From assembly GCA_964006375.1 (NCBI GenBank), contig OZ023266.1, positions 157,782,792 to 157,846,791 of the forward strand: a stretch of 64,000 nucleotides of DNA, given 5' to 3'. This document shows, piece by piece, positions 10,388 through 20,869 of the stretch; the first letter of the stretch is position 1, and every line of letters starts with the position of its first letter. This DNA comes from Tillus elongatus (lineage: Eukaryota; Arthropoda; Insecta; Coleoptera; Cleridae). The notes beneath the pieces are model-generated. The model made no database searches. It had not been told where the DNA came from and worked only from the letters and a program-made list of their open reading frames with translations. The position numbers were made by a program, and so were the translations under genes.

Positions 10388-11535
10388 AAACTCTGGACGC
10401 AGCAAGTGCGTTATGGTAGTGAATTTCCATAAAAATGTTTTTTAATAGCAAATATGTTTTTTTAAGAAAGCAGGCATGAAATTTGGTTACCAGTATAATC
10501 TACATAGTAGAAACAATGTCCTAAGTTTCATCAAAATAACTTTATTGTTTGAAATTGTACAAAAATTTCCGAAAGTAATCATAAATTGTTCCAGAAAAAA
10601 ATGGTTTCCTGGTCAACCTTATAGGTTAATAGCAAATTGAGCTATTCAAATTTGAAGCATTTAATAAAAATTCGCCACCATAACGCACTTGCTGCGTCCC
10701 GAATTTCTTTTCTTACAAAGATGTATTATATTTCGATGGAAAATGCAAAAATGGAATAACATAGGGCGTGTTCGATTAAAAAAAAAAAAAAAAATTGAGC
10801 CACCAACGATTTATGGGCCACCCTGTAATTGTGGAAATAGTTTTTAAGATGTAGCTCAAGACACCCTATAATGAATGTATACAATTTTTTTTTCGTAACT
10901 TGCATAATAACGGATATATTGAGCTTTCATGATTTTTTACGAAAATTCGACAAAAATGATTAACCATTAAACGACAAACTCTATAGCCAACACTACTGCC
11001 CAAGCATCAGAGAAAGGGTCTATTTTAAATGATTTTTCTGGGAATATTTTAGTAAAATGAAGGACAATGAAGATTGAAACCAAGAGTTTAGGCTTTGTAA
11101 AACATTCTTCTTGAGAAATTTTCTTTCCATAGCTCATATTTGTTTTAGGTTCATTGCCTAAATATGACCAATTTTGACGTTTTAAATCGCGACTTTGACG
11201 TTTTGAGGAAAACCAAAATTTATTTTTCTTTAAATGCCTGTAACTTTTTTGTCCTTTAACCTACAGAGCTATATTTTGGTAGGTAGCTTACCTATAATGA
11301 TATAAACCCGTGTACCAAATTTTGTCGCCCTTACTTTGTTAATTCCGGAGATATAATTTTTTTTTCGAATGAAAACTTAACATTTTCCCGGAAAACCTCG
11401 TTTTGACTGACTCTGGATATGGGTTCTAGGGGTCCTAGTTCGCGCTCATTTGCAAAAAATTTTTCAAAATTAAAAAGTCGGGATCTCCCCATTACTGATT
11501 TTTTTCTACGAAAATTCACTAAATATAACATTTTT
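10388..11535 (-). repeat. Repeat family A, most complete copy, minus
   Basis: Reading the minus strand from 11524: TAGTGAATTTTCGTAGAAAA, the GGGGAGATCCCGACTTTTTA block, GCAAATGAGCGCGAACTAGG, then the body shared with 1060-1480 (AAAGTAAGGGCGACAAAATT..). It ends in the ~310-bp terminal module at 10390-10705, bounded by inverted GGACGCAGCAAGTGCGTTAT blocks. The TA tract is absent here. A poly-A-like run lies at about 10778-10794. Length is about 1.14 kb, without coding capacity. Confidence 0.7.
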
Positions 11536-12035
11536 CTTTATTCACTCTTTTCCGTACCGAATAGGCGAATATTTCGATGGTGATTTAACTTGATGTTGCT
11601 TGTTCTGTCCTCTCAGAGGTTACTTTTTTGATGGTGACACGGAACAAACGATCCGGGAGACTGAAGTGACAACGAGTTAGTCCTGAAATGCTGAACAATC
11701 AGAGTGGCTATGCCTGTCTCAGCAGGATCATTTGTAACAGACACCGACCTAAGAAAATGAGAAGACATGTGCGATTCCAGGAGAAAGAACACTGACGAAC
11801 GGAGAAAAACAGTTAAGTAGGCGATTCCTCACTCAATATCACTGAATAAGGGCATGTAATTTAATATGCTGACAGAAAATGGATTTTTTTATTCCTGAGG
11901 ATAGCTCTTTGATAATAATTTATAACCTTACCAGTGGGTTTTTAGGAAGCACGTTATTTTTCATTTCTACAATCATACAAACACAGAACAAGTTAAACAC
12001 AAAATGCGCAGCGCCTAGTATGCTGATAAGGGAAA
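11536..12035. other. Intronic stretch, nothing recognised
   Basis: No recognisable coding, RNA or repeat signal on either strand. Confidence 0.4.
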
Positions 12036-12855
12036 AAATTTGAGGACGCAGCAAGTGCGTTATAGTAGCGTTTTTTTCATAAGACATGTACACTATTATT
12101 ATACGGCATATTAGTAAAATTAATACTTTAAACTTACACAGACCTTGAACATCTATTTTAAAGGTCCTAGTACGCGCACATTTGAAAAATTATTTCAAAA
12201 GTGTTACCACCGATATCTTTATATTATCAAAAAATCTTGTGTTCTAACTCCTTTTGAGGAAAATGCCCAAAACTCAATTTTCTATGAAGCTAAATAATTA
12301 AATTTTGCTATATCTGTAGATAGTCTAATGCCCAGTTTCACAAAGCTTGATTAAATATTTAACGGCCGATTAGTTAATCAAGGATTAAGACGACCAATCA
12401 CAGACTAGAATTCGGGTTGTTGCCATGACAACCAAATATTTTCAAGCTGTGATTGGTCGTCTGAAGCTCTGATTAACTAACCGGCCGTTAAATATTTAAT
12501 CGAGCTTTGTGAAACTGGGCATAAGTCTCTTTAAAAGAAACTCGTATTACAAATTTCATTAAAGTTATACAAAAGGCTTCCAGAAGGAAACTTAATTCAT
12601 ATTTAGGAAAGTAAATTATCTGCCAAATTATAAACGTAGCCTTTTGTTTCCTTATTAATCGCCAGTATGTTTTTGTTTTAGTCAACCCAATCAAAGCGGT
12701 TTTTTTCAATATCAACAATAACAAAATTATAATTTCAGACTCAAAAGTGACGAACTTATTCAGGCGTTTTAAACAAAAATGAGAAAAAACGTATAAAATC
12801 TGTGCACTATTGTTTCTCCAAATGTCAAAATAAAACATAAAAAACATACATTCAT
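12036..12855 (+). repeat. Repeat family B, copy 2, carrying a MITE
   Basis: Closely similar to 2930-3480 from the GACGCAGCAAGTGCGTTATA start to the CAAAATAAAACAT..AAAACATACATYCATC end. It differs by the 193-bp MITE at 12329-12521 and by small indels. The minus-strand open frame of 119 codons here has no recognisable domain. Confidence 0.72.
12329..12521. mobile_element. 193-bp MITE, PIF/Harbinger type (TAA TSD)
   Basis: Inverted termini TGCCCAGTTTCACAAAGCTT and its inverse TCGAGCTTTGTGAAACTGGG-CA, extending inward through AAATATTTAACGGCCG. TAA flanks it at 12326-12328 and 12522-12524. The uninserted homologue at about 3210 reads GTGTAAGTC with a single TAA, which proves the insertion. A TWA duplication is characteristic of PIF/Harbinger elements. 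No coding capacity. Confidence 0.88.
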
Positions 12856-13740
12856 CAAGCTGGATTCAATCGCGTAACCTTCTACCTAGGAGGCAAGGGC
12901 GACGTCCCCGGCGCAATCTAAGTATACTTCAACTAACGTTTTATTTGCGTGATATTTTAGATCGGCTTCATGCGTGGGATATTATAATCAAAGTATACGT
13001 AATTAATTACAGAATTAGTAGAACTACCATTGAAACACACCCCACGACTGTTGCGTCTTATGTTTAAGTTTAAAGATAAAAAAAATTATTTTAGAATCAT
13101 TTTTACGGAGACTTGGCTTGATTTTGTTTCTAGTGTATTATACAACAGCATCATATATCTATGCCGCGCTAAAACTGTATTTAACGCCGTTCATAAACCT
13201 ATAAATATATTGTATTTTATTAATTGACTGAATAGCCCAGTTAAATAACAATCACATGGCAAATTTTTAATTTCATGTCGTCTGTCATTTTCCATAACTG
13301 CGGCCAAGATTTCACGATTGTTGGTTCGGGTAGTACGTTTGATGCCTGGTATTATTTAGTTTGGTTACCGTTGATGTATGGTTTATACCTGTTGTATGAA
13401 TTAATCGACGCGTGGCAGTTAACTACTCTGTCTGTCAGACATTGGACTTTAACGACTAAGTCGTTTCAACGCATGTCTTTGGGATTTTATTTTTAATTTG
13501 GAAGCAAATTTAACTATTGTGTACCAAATTACTTAAAATTCAGAACATAGGTTTATTTGCACTATTTCTAGCCACATGTAAAGTCTCATTTCAGTTACTC
13601 TGATACTTACAAAAATATAGCGTTTTCAAAACGTTTTACCCGATTTTCCGCCGGAAAAACTTGAGCATAAAGGCCCAAACAAGATTTTTGCCAAGTTTGA
13701 TTGAAATCATACACACACACATATAACACATAAAAATCTT
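12856..13740. other. Intronic stretch, no gene recognised
   Basis: Contains two open frames of 65 and 73 codons (13030-13227 and 13275-13496) without a known domain. The second is hydrophobic in part, but it has no splice or conservation support that I can see. Not called as genes. Confidence 0.4.
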
Positions 13741-13870
13741 AACGGACCTTGGTTTTGGGTTCTACGGACCCAAATTCCCGGTCATCTGAAGAAATTTTTC
13801 CGAAAACTTTTCATCGTGACCTCTTTTCTTAATGAAAATTCGTTAAAAATCTTGAAACGACAAGTGGGTT
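13741..13870 (-). repeat. Repeat family A end fragment
   Basis: Diverged match to the 5' part of family A in reverse orientation (GGTTTTGGGTTCTACGGACC, GAAAATTCGTTAAA), followed by AAGTGGGTTATGGTAGCAAA, which resembles the terminal AAGTGCGTTATGGTAGCGAA block. Confidence 0.5.
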
Positions 13871-13879
13871 ATGGTAGCA

Positions 13880-15010
13880 AATTTTTATCATATTTCAAAG
13901 ACCTTACGATCGTTTCGCAGACCACGTCAGCGTCATCAGAGGATGAAATAATTCTAAAATTAGAATCAATAGCTACTGTGTATTTCTATCACACCTAGGT
14001 AACGAACTAATCCGAAGTAAAAATTGTAGTCGCCGACCCATCGCTTGTCCATTGTTTCAATATTGAACTTTTGGTTGACAAATTTCTGAGCTTTTATCTA
14101 ATCTAAGGATAATGGACTTAAAACGAAAGGTACGGAGATATTTAAGGAAACGACACGTTCTTCTTGATCTAGAAATTTTACTATATGAATATTGGAGCAA
14201 CTAAAGAAAGCCTGTCGGCAACATCTGGCGAACAGAACAATAACAGCCACTCATCTTTTAAAAAAAACGATTGTTTGGCTCACAATGTTAACTTTAACAA
14301 AGGATAAATAATTTAACTAAAATTCTACATAAAAACAAGTATTTATATTGATTTTTAATTCTACGTAAAAAACAAGTATTTATATTGACTCATTGGATAC
14401 AAAGAAAACGAAAGGGGGGTTTTTAAGTCGATAACCAAACGTAGACCTTAGTATATGTATAGACCGACCGAGTTATTCACACTAATTTATTATTCTGCCA
14501 GACAAATTAGAAGTGATTAGCTGGTCAAATGCAAAGTAAAAATAAAGGGCTTGAAATTAAAGGTGCCGCACGATTTAATGAAGTTTTGTTCTTAATCGAC
14601 CTTGATATATAAATACTTTCAAAGAAATCAAGCATAGTTTGATAACATTTTTGACAAGTTTCCAATTTTCTTTGTCAATGCGGTGATTATTATCCCATAT
14701 ATGTTGTGCCACACATGATTTGTCCACCGTACCATATCGTAAATGTGCGACACGTTCACGAAATCTGGTGGCTATGTTTCTCTTGGTTTGACTCACGTAT
14801 TTAAGATTGCAATCTTTGCAACTTATCTGATATATACCCGACATTTCAGTGGCTTTGTCTTTGTCTTTCGTATTACCCAACAATTCTTTTAAATTACTCT
14901 TCGTCGAAAAAGTCAAATGTAAATCGGCTTTCTTAAAAATACTTTCCAAATCATTTGTGATACGTGGTTCATAAGGTAGACACACAAATTTTTTGTCTAT
15001 TTTATCTTTC
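13880..15010 (-). pseudogene. Penelope-like element: GIY-YIG end and 3' region
   Basis: The minus-strand frame 14985-14575 encodes the C-terminal half of a Penelope-like polyprotein. VCLPYEPRI opens the linker, then comes a GIY-YIG endonuclease domain (GIYQISCKDCNLKYVSQTKR, with YVSQT in place of YIGQT, and the Arg of TRFRERVAHLRY). The element-typical tail is NHRIDKENWKLVKNV. Upstream it is cut at about 15010, so the RT is missing. Downstream, about 690 bp of UTR end in a hammerhead-like motif. The endonuclease nicks target DNA to prime integration in this family. 5'-truncated and probably inactive. Confidence 0.82.
13911..13939 (-). ncRNA. Hammerhead-ribozyme-like motif in Penelope terminal repeat
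   Basis: The minus strand reads CTGATGA, then a stem CGCTGAC / GTCTGCG with loop GTG and one T-T mismatch, then AAACG. This is the arrangement CUGAUGA-stem II-GAAAC of hammerhead cores, although the spacing between the core and stem II is off by one base compared with the canonical motif. Penelope-like elements are known to carry minimal hammerheads in their terminal repeats. Stems I and III were not resolved, so self-cleavage is not claimed. Confidence 0.5.
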
Positions 15011-15024
15011 TTAAATATCGTACA

Positions 15025-15203
15025 ATGTCGTTAAGTAAAAATAGATTTAATACAGAATTAAAGTACATAAAAAACGTGGCGAGATATAACGGTTATTCGG
15101 ATGGTTTAGTAGACAAATTGGTTAACAAACACAGAACAAAGAAAATGATATCTGAATGTACGACATTTAAGAAAGATAGAATTGAGAAAAAAATTGTGTG
15201 TTA
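15025..15203 (+). pseudogene. Penelope-like linker fragment in opposite orientation
   Basis: Encodes FNTELKYIKNVARYNGYS, LVDKLVNKHRTKK and ISECTTFKKDRIEKKIVC, the segment between RT and endonuclease in Penelope-like proteins. Its last residues are homologous to the minus-strand sequence just at and above 14985 (TFKKD..KKFVC type). Two copies therefore face each other around 15010-15025. Only 59 codons remain. Confidence 0.75.
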
Positions 15204-15215
15204 AAAATTGTGTAC

Positions 15216-15380
15216 GTTAATTATATAGGGTGTTTTGAGTTGTATCTTATAAAATTATTTTGACAATCACAGGAAGGCCCATAAGTCGTTGGGGATATTT
15301 ACAATGTTTTTTTAACTTTCGTTATATTATTGGACTTTTGCATTTTTCATCGAAATATGATCCATGTTTGTAAAAAAAAA
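15216..15380 (+). repeat. Dispersed repeat shared with 10790-10925
   Basis: ATATAGGGTGTTTTGAGTTG and GGCCCATAAGTCGTTGGGGA match the reverse complement of 10800-10870. The block GCATTTTTCATCGAAATATG then joins it to the terminal module of repeat A, as in the copies at 1500-1560 and 10700-10760. It is thus part of family A. Confidence 0.6.
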
Positions 15381-15383
15381 TTG

Positions 15384-15684
15384 AGACGTAGTAAGTACGT
15401 TTTGGTAGCGAATTTTCATTAAATGCTTCAAATTTCAATAACTCAATTTGCTATTAACCTACGGTTAGTTGTCTAGGAAACTAGTTTTCTCGGAAACATA
15501 TCAAGTTATTTTCGGAAAATGTTTGTACATTTTCAAACAATAAGTTATTTTGATAAAATGTGGTACATTGTTTCTACTATATAGGTTATACCGTAACTAA
15601 ATTGATGCCTGCTTGCTTACATATTCGCTATTAAAAGCATTTTTAGGAAAATTCACTTTCATAACGCGCTTACTGCGTCCAGAG
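15384..15684 (+). repeat. ~300-bp terminal module of repeat A with inverted ends
   Basis: Starts GAGACGTAGTAAGTACGTTT and ends with the inverse (CATAACGCGCTTACTGCGTC). The interior has TTTCAATAACTCAATTTGCT and GGTACATTGTTTCTACTATA, and it is homologous to 2390-2636 and to the reverse of 10390-10705. It provides the uninterrupted version of the site where the 784-bp element at 1596 inserted. Confidence 0.7.
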
Positions 15685-16707
15685 TTTTAATTAATGAACT
15701 CGCTAACTTTAGCAGGGTACAATAGGTTGCATAATCCATCCGCAAATAATTAAACCAATCGCCGAGCTCAAATATCAGTTCTTTTAATAAATTTACAAGC
15801 TAGAATTGTGTTCTTTTTAGAAGCCATCCCTTCATCCAGTTGCTACGTTTATTTTTTGTTTTAGAATTGACAGCTAATGCCACCGCCACTGCATATGAAC
15901 TCAAAATCTTTATTTCACTTCACCGCATATTATCTTCTGCTTTCATCTCTCAGAAAGACTGTTCATAAAATCATGGTGTGATTGCGATTTACCGTCATCG
16001 TAACAGTTTTAACCGCTTGAGTAAAACAGTGTTAAAATATCGCAGTGTATGGGGGCCTTATAATTCCTTCTTGTGTTAACATTACTGTAGAGTAAGTCAT
16101 GGGGCAACATGTACTTTAATTACACTCTTGACACTTTAAAATACTTTTTGGAGGTGCCAGGGAGAGAGAGAGAGAGAGAGAGAGACTAGATTAATTCAGT
16201 AAAAAGGCGCTCACGCCCACGACCTAGGAATATATTAAAGTTTTACAAGTTTGAACAGACTTACTTTACAGCTATCTATTATAAATGCTAATTGCTTTAT
16301 TGATTATAGTTTAAAACTTTTCCAGGGCATAAATTCGCTTCGAGAGATAAAACACAATTTTAAATTCGTTACTGAAGACTACGATTTAAAGCTTTCTGAC
16401 AACAAAGAATTGAAAGCCGAGATTCGATGCCCAAGAAATCAAACTGTTTAACAATTAGGATCAAAGAGCTAAAACTATCCCACTGAAAGTTCAATACAGT
16501 AAAAGTACTTCGTTAACATACTTTAACCAAACGCACAACTTTTAAATATCAAAAGAACGATGTCGACTATTGGAATAGTTACGGTACGCGTTCCACAGAC
16601 AACTGATATTTGAATAAACGCTTGCTTTTTAACCCTTTACCGGCGTTACAAAGTCTCTGGGACTTTTGGAAGAATAAACTGTTTAGTAACTATTGTATTT
16701 GTTAATC
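15685..16707. other. Intronic stretch with one (GA)n run
   Basis: A GA dinucleotide run lies at 16159-16186. An open frame at 16251-16451 (66 codons) has no recognised domain. Nothing else identifiable. Confidence 0.4.
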
Positions 16708-18745
16708 AGGCATCACCTGTTCTTCTGGAGAATACGCTCGAGAACAGGGAGGTGGCGCTGGGGCCTTCCTAGACATAGAGGGGGCCTTTAGCAACACCTC
16801 GTTCGGATCGGTTCGGGCAGCTGTCCGGGAGCGTGGAACAGAGGAGACCTGCTGCAGGTGGATCGGTTCCAGGCTCAGGGCGGTGTTCACCTCACTCGCG
16901 GGAGGGACTCTGATGGCGGGGTGTCCGCAGGGGAGCGTTCTGTCTCCCTTGCTTTGGTGCCTAGTCGTGGACGGCCTGCTGGGGAGGCTCTCGGGAGGGG
17001 GGTATGAGGTACAGGGCTATGCGGACGACATTGTCATCATAGTCCGAGGAAAGGTCACACAGGCAGTGTGGGAGCGCATGCAGACTGCACTGAAAGTGGT
17101 GGAAGGGTGGACGGTTGATCAAGGGCTCGGGGTGAGCCCCGAGAAAGCAACCGTCGTGCCGTTTACGAGGAGGAGGAAGTGCGACAGCCACATAACTCTC
17201 ACTCTATACGGTAGGAGCGTTCCAATGGCCAGGGAGGTAAAATATCTTGGGGTCGTACTGGACTCTAAGCTAACCTGGAATAGTCACATTGGAAAAATAC
17301 TGCGTAAGGCAGTCATGACCTTAGCCGTCACTAGGCGGCTATATGGAAAAACGTGGGGACTAAGACCTAGTATGGCCCACTGGCTGTACACAAGGGTGGT
17401 CAGACCATCGTTAACATATGCGGCACTGTTCTGGTGCCCTAAGGTGACACAATCCAGTGCCAAACAAAAACTAGGCAAGATCCAAAGGATGGCTTGCCTA
17501 GGCATCACAGGGGCCATGTCTTCAACCCCAAAAGCCGCCATGGAGGTGTTGCTGGTTCTGCCCCCCCCCCCCCCCCCTACACTTAGTTATTATGGGGGAG
17601 GCCAGGCTAGGACTATACAGACTAGCCTGCAATGGCAGACTGAAGATCAACCCAGGCTTCAGGGGCCACTGCAAAATTCAGGAGATCGTGAAGGAATCCA
17701 TGCTTGAAATGAGGTCAGACTTCGCAAGCCCGCGAATGTGCAGGGAAAACAACTTTACAGTGGAAATCCCCGACTGCGAGGCATGGCGGGAGGAGACGCC
17801 GGGCATACCACGGGACGTGCTCGTCTGGTTCACGGACGGATCCGGCGGGAAGCGTGGGCAGGTGTTTACTCGGAAGGACCGAGGGTATAGTATAGTAATT
17901 TCCCTCGGAGCCCATGCAACAGTGTTTCAGGCCGAGATGTACGCCATCCTGCACTGTGTGCGGGAGAACAAGAGGAGGGGCTACACCAGCAAGCGGATCG
18001 TCATAGCCACAGACAGCCAGGCAGCCCTTAAGGCACTAAGTAGCCCACGGGTAAATTCCTGGCTGGTGAGTGAGTGCCGAGACGAGACGAGCGACCTGGT
18101 TGGGCAGAATGAGGTGACCCTCATCTGGATGCCGGGTCACTCGGGGGTCAAAGGCAATGAAGAAGCTGACAGTATCGCGAAGAGAGGGTCAGCAGAACCA
18201 TTTATGGGACCAGAACCGGCTCTGGGCGTGTCAAAGAGCACTGCCAGGGGAGCCATTAAGTCCTGGGTCAGAAACCAACACAAGGTGTACTGGGCGGACT
18301 CTCCAGGGCTCAGACATGGGAAGTCAATATTTGACGGACCCAGTTCAAAGAGAGCTGTGGAGCTGCTAAATCTTAGCAGAGGACAGCTCAGAAACACAAC
18401 AGGTCTCTTGACGGGACACATGACCGTCAAGAAACACCTGCATAAAATGGGGCGGTTCGAAGGGGACCTAGCATGCAGACTCTGTGGCGAGGTGGAGGAA
18501 TCAGCCCAGCACATCTTGGCGAGTGTAAAGCTCTGGACCGCAAAAGACAACTGATCTACGGTTAGTCTAGGCTGGAGACAGAGCAATATAAAACTTCACC
18601 CTACCAATCGCTGTGCAGACTGGTTCAAGGCACAGTGATTTTGGAATGGGTGGAGTAAGACTAAGGGTATGCACAATCAACCAAAGGTTGCAGTGCTATC
18701 GGTGCGGCAAGGCCGCGGACGAGCCCTGAGGTAACACAAAAAAAA
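16708..18745 (+). pseudogene. RNase H-bearing LINE (LOA/I-type), RT to 3' end, frameshifted
   Basis: RT motif A FLDIEGAFSN at about 16762, B GCPQGSVLSPLLW, C GYADDIVII, then EVKYLGVVLDSKLTW and a thumb region up to about 17560. A run of 17 C then shifts the frame. The second frame (17592-18554) carries RNase H: FTDGSGGKRG (Asp), FQAEMYAIL (Glu), IATDSQAALKAL (Asp), LIWMPGHSGVKGNEEADS (Asp), so all four acidic residues are present. A C-terminal cysteine motif CRLCGEVEESAQHIL follows. A one-base loss before motif A and a shift near 18540 break it further. The 3' UTR ends ..GAGGTAACAC plus an A tail at 18738-18745. 5'-truncated. Clade assignment rests on motifs only. Confidence 0.85.
17561..17577. 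repeat. C17 homopolymer causing a frameshift
   Basis: Seventeen C in a row inside the LINE coding region, exactly where the RT frame ends in a Pro run and the RNase H frame takes over. A slippage-prone site; the length could also be a sequencing or consensus error. Confidence 0.9.
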
Positions 18746-18823
18746 TCACGTGTTCTTTAGTAGCTTCCAGTCGTGAGGTGATCAGTCACGTGCTCAGTCG
18801 ACTTCAGTCTATCATCAAAGCAA

Positions 18824-20609
18824 GTGTGTATTACAAAGGTCTTAGAGTCCGTGGGACTCCGCGACACAATTAGTGTAATATTTTCAATTTTAGTAACTAT
18901 GTCCGACAATCCAAAAAAAGTTCGAATTACAGATCCTAACTTTGAGGAAACTATGTTAAAATGGTTTGATGAATGTCATACAGAGTTGTCAGAGCAAGAT
19001 GGCGATCCTGATAGCAATATTACTACTGATAATGCTATCACAAGTGATCACGAAACAGCTAGTGAACTTTCCGGCAGTGAATCTGATGACCAAGATGAGA
19101 TGAAAGTTACTGAAATTGAAGAGAATAATGACACAATTGATACAGTTAAGAATTATTTCTATGGAAAAAACACATATAAATGGGCTGCCACTGAACCAAC
19201 CCGAAAGGTAAGAAGACCAGCTCGCAATATATTGAGGTTGGCAGGAAATAAAAATACTTTACCAAAAATTGAATCGGTGAATGCATGACAGAAATTTTTC
19301 TCACAATATATACTGGATATCGTGCATTATACAAATTTGAAAATTCAAGAATTTAGTAATAAGTCGTCAGGCAGTCAGAATTGCAGAGAATACAGGGAAA
19401 CAAATTCTGTTACAATAAATGGTTTTCTGGGACTTTTGTTATTAACTGCTGCTTTTAAATCTAATGCCGAGGCTATTGTATCTATTTTTTCAACAGACGG
19501 AACCGGCCGGGAAATTTTTCGGCTGGTAATGTCAGTAAAAAGATTTGCTGTTTTGTTAACTTGCCTAAGGTTCGATACCCACGAGGAAAGAATTCTAAGA
19601 GTGAAAACGAATCCAGCTGCAGCGATTTCACATATTTATGAAAAATTCAATCGAAATTCACAATCATCTTAATTCAAAATGTATTTACCGAGCAAACCCG
19701 TGAAATATGGATTAAAAATCCAATGTCTTGTTGACACTCGAATCCACTACATATATAATACATATATTTACTGTGGCGAGGGCACTGATTCATTAAAAGA
19801 TGTTACAGATGAAGAAAAACCGTTCACTATTCCAACACAAGCTGTTATTCGTCTTTGTAAGCCTACATTTGGAAGCAACAGAAACATTACCGCTGATAAT
19901 TGGTACTCTTCAATAGAGCTTACAGACTATCTCATCAAAAATAAACTTACTTACGTTGGAACTATGAAAAAAAAAACTGGAAATACCCAAGGAATTTTTA
20001 CCCTCAAAAACAAGACAGTGTATGGCTTTACAAGTAATAAAACATTGATTTCTAGAGTACCAAAGAAAAGCAAAGCTGTTGTCATGATTTCTTCAATGCA
20101 TCACTGCATACAGGATGATAACGGTTTGCCTGAAATTAATGCCTATTATAATAATACAAAAGCTGGAGTGGATGCTGTAGAAGAAAAATGCAGTAAATAT
20201 TGCTGTAGCAGAAGAACACAACGTTGGCCTATGGCTCTGTTTTATAGATTTGTGGATATGTGTTCAATAAATGCATATATCATCCATCAGTCTTGTGCCA
20301 ACGCAAATCTCCTAGACAGACTGGATTTTTAAAAATTATAGGCCAAACAACTATATGAACCGCTCGTTCGTGAAATATCTCAGGAAACAAATTTATCTGC
20401 TAAAAGCAGGTATTCGCAGAATTTTGAAGCTGGCACCTGAGGCACCAGCTGATGCTCAAGAAGTGTTGCATAGAAATCAGAGGAAGTATTGTTCCATCTG
20501 TGACCCAAAATTAAAAAGAAAACCTGTTTATTTATGTGTTGAATGCAATAAACCTATTTGTTTGCAATTCTCTAAAAAAATATGTGTTGAAAATCTAGAA
20601 GACTTCTAA
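18824..20609 (+). pseudogene. piggyBac-type transposase, broken into several frames
   Basis: The N-terminal acidic region starts at MSDNPKKVRITDPNFEE (18901). A second frame (19322-19672) has INGFLGLLLLTAAFKSNA, typical of the transposase domain. A third (19679-20332) has MYLPSKPVKYGLKIQ, NITADNWYSSIELTDYL (second catalytic Asp) and KAGVDAVEEKC, where the last catalytic Asp pair reads D..E. The C-terminal cysteine-rich finger is CSICDPKLKRKPVYLCVEC. Sequence that normally precedes YLPSKP and holds the first catalytic Asp is missing at about 19672. Frameshifts and the deletion make it inactive. Terminal repeats and TTAA duplications were not identified. Confidence 0.85.
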
Positions 20610-20610
20610 A

Positions 20611-20869
20611 TTTATTATTTTTTATAGTAGGCGTTTTTAAACCAATGTCAGTTTTTACAGTTTGAATTAAGAAGTTAATTTAACCTATTTTTTTGTAGTT
20701 TGGACCTTAGTAAACATGTTTTTATTACGAATATTTTAAATTTTACAGTTTTCAAGAAACTAAGAGTAGTAACGTTTATTGTTGTTAAAAAACACAATAT
20801 TTTTGTCCTACATTTTCTTTGCTTTAGTTTGTTACTTGGTTGGTTATAAATATAAATGTTGTTGGCTGA
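20611..20869. other. Flank between piggyBac and Penelope remnants
   Basis: AT-rich, with no terminal repeat recognised for either neighbour. Confidence 0.4.

Noticed and set aside
12866..12925. tRNA-like sequence (CCTAGGAGGCAAGGGC region)
   Set aside because: Only a weak B-box resemblance (GATTGAATCC on minus) and no A box at the right distance.
13275..13496. 73-codon partly hydrophobic frame as a small membrane protein
   Set aside because: No recognised family, no splice or promoter support, and no second copy.
14575..14985. Host GIY-YIG nuclease gene
   Set aside because: Linker and tail match Penelope-like elements, and the flanks contain other Penelope pieces.
18824..20609. Domesticated piggyBac gene
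   Set aside because: Several frameshifts and loss of the block with the first catalytic Asp; not one open frame or a spliced host-like structure.
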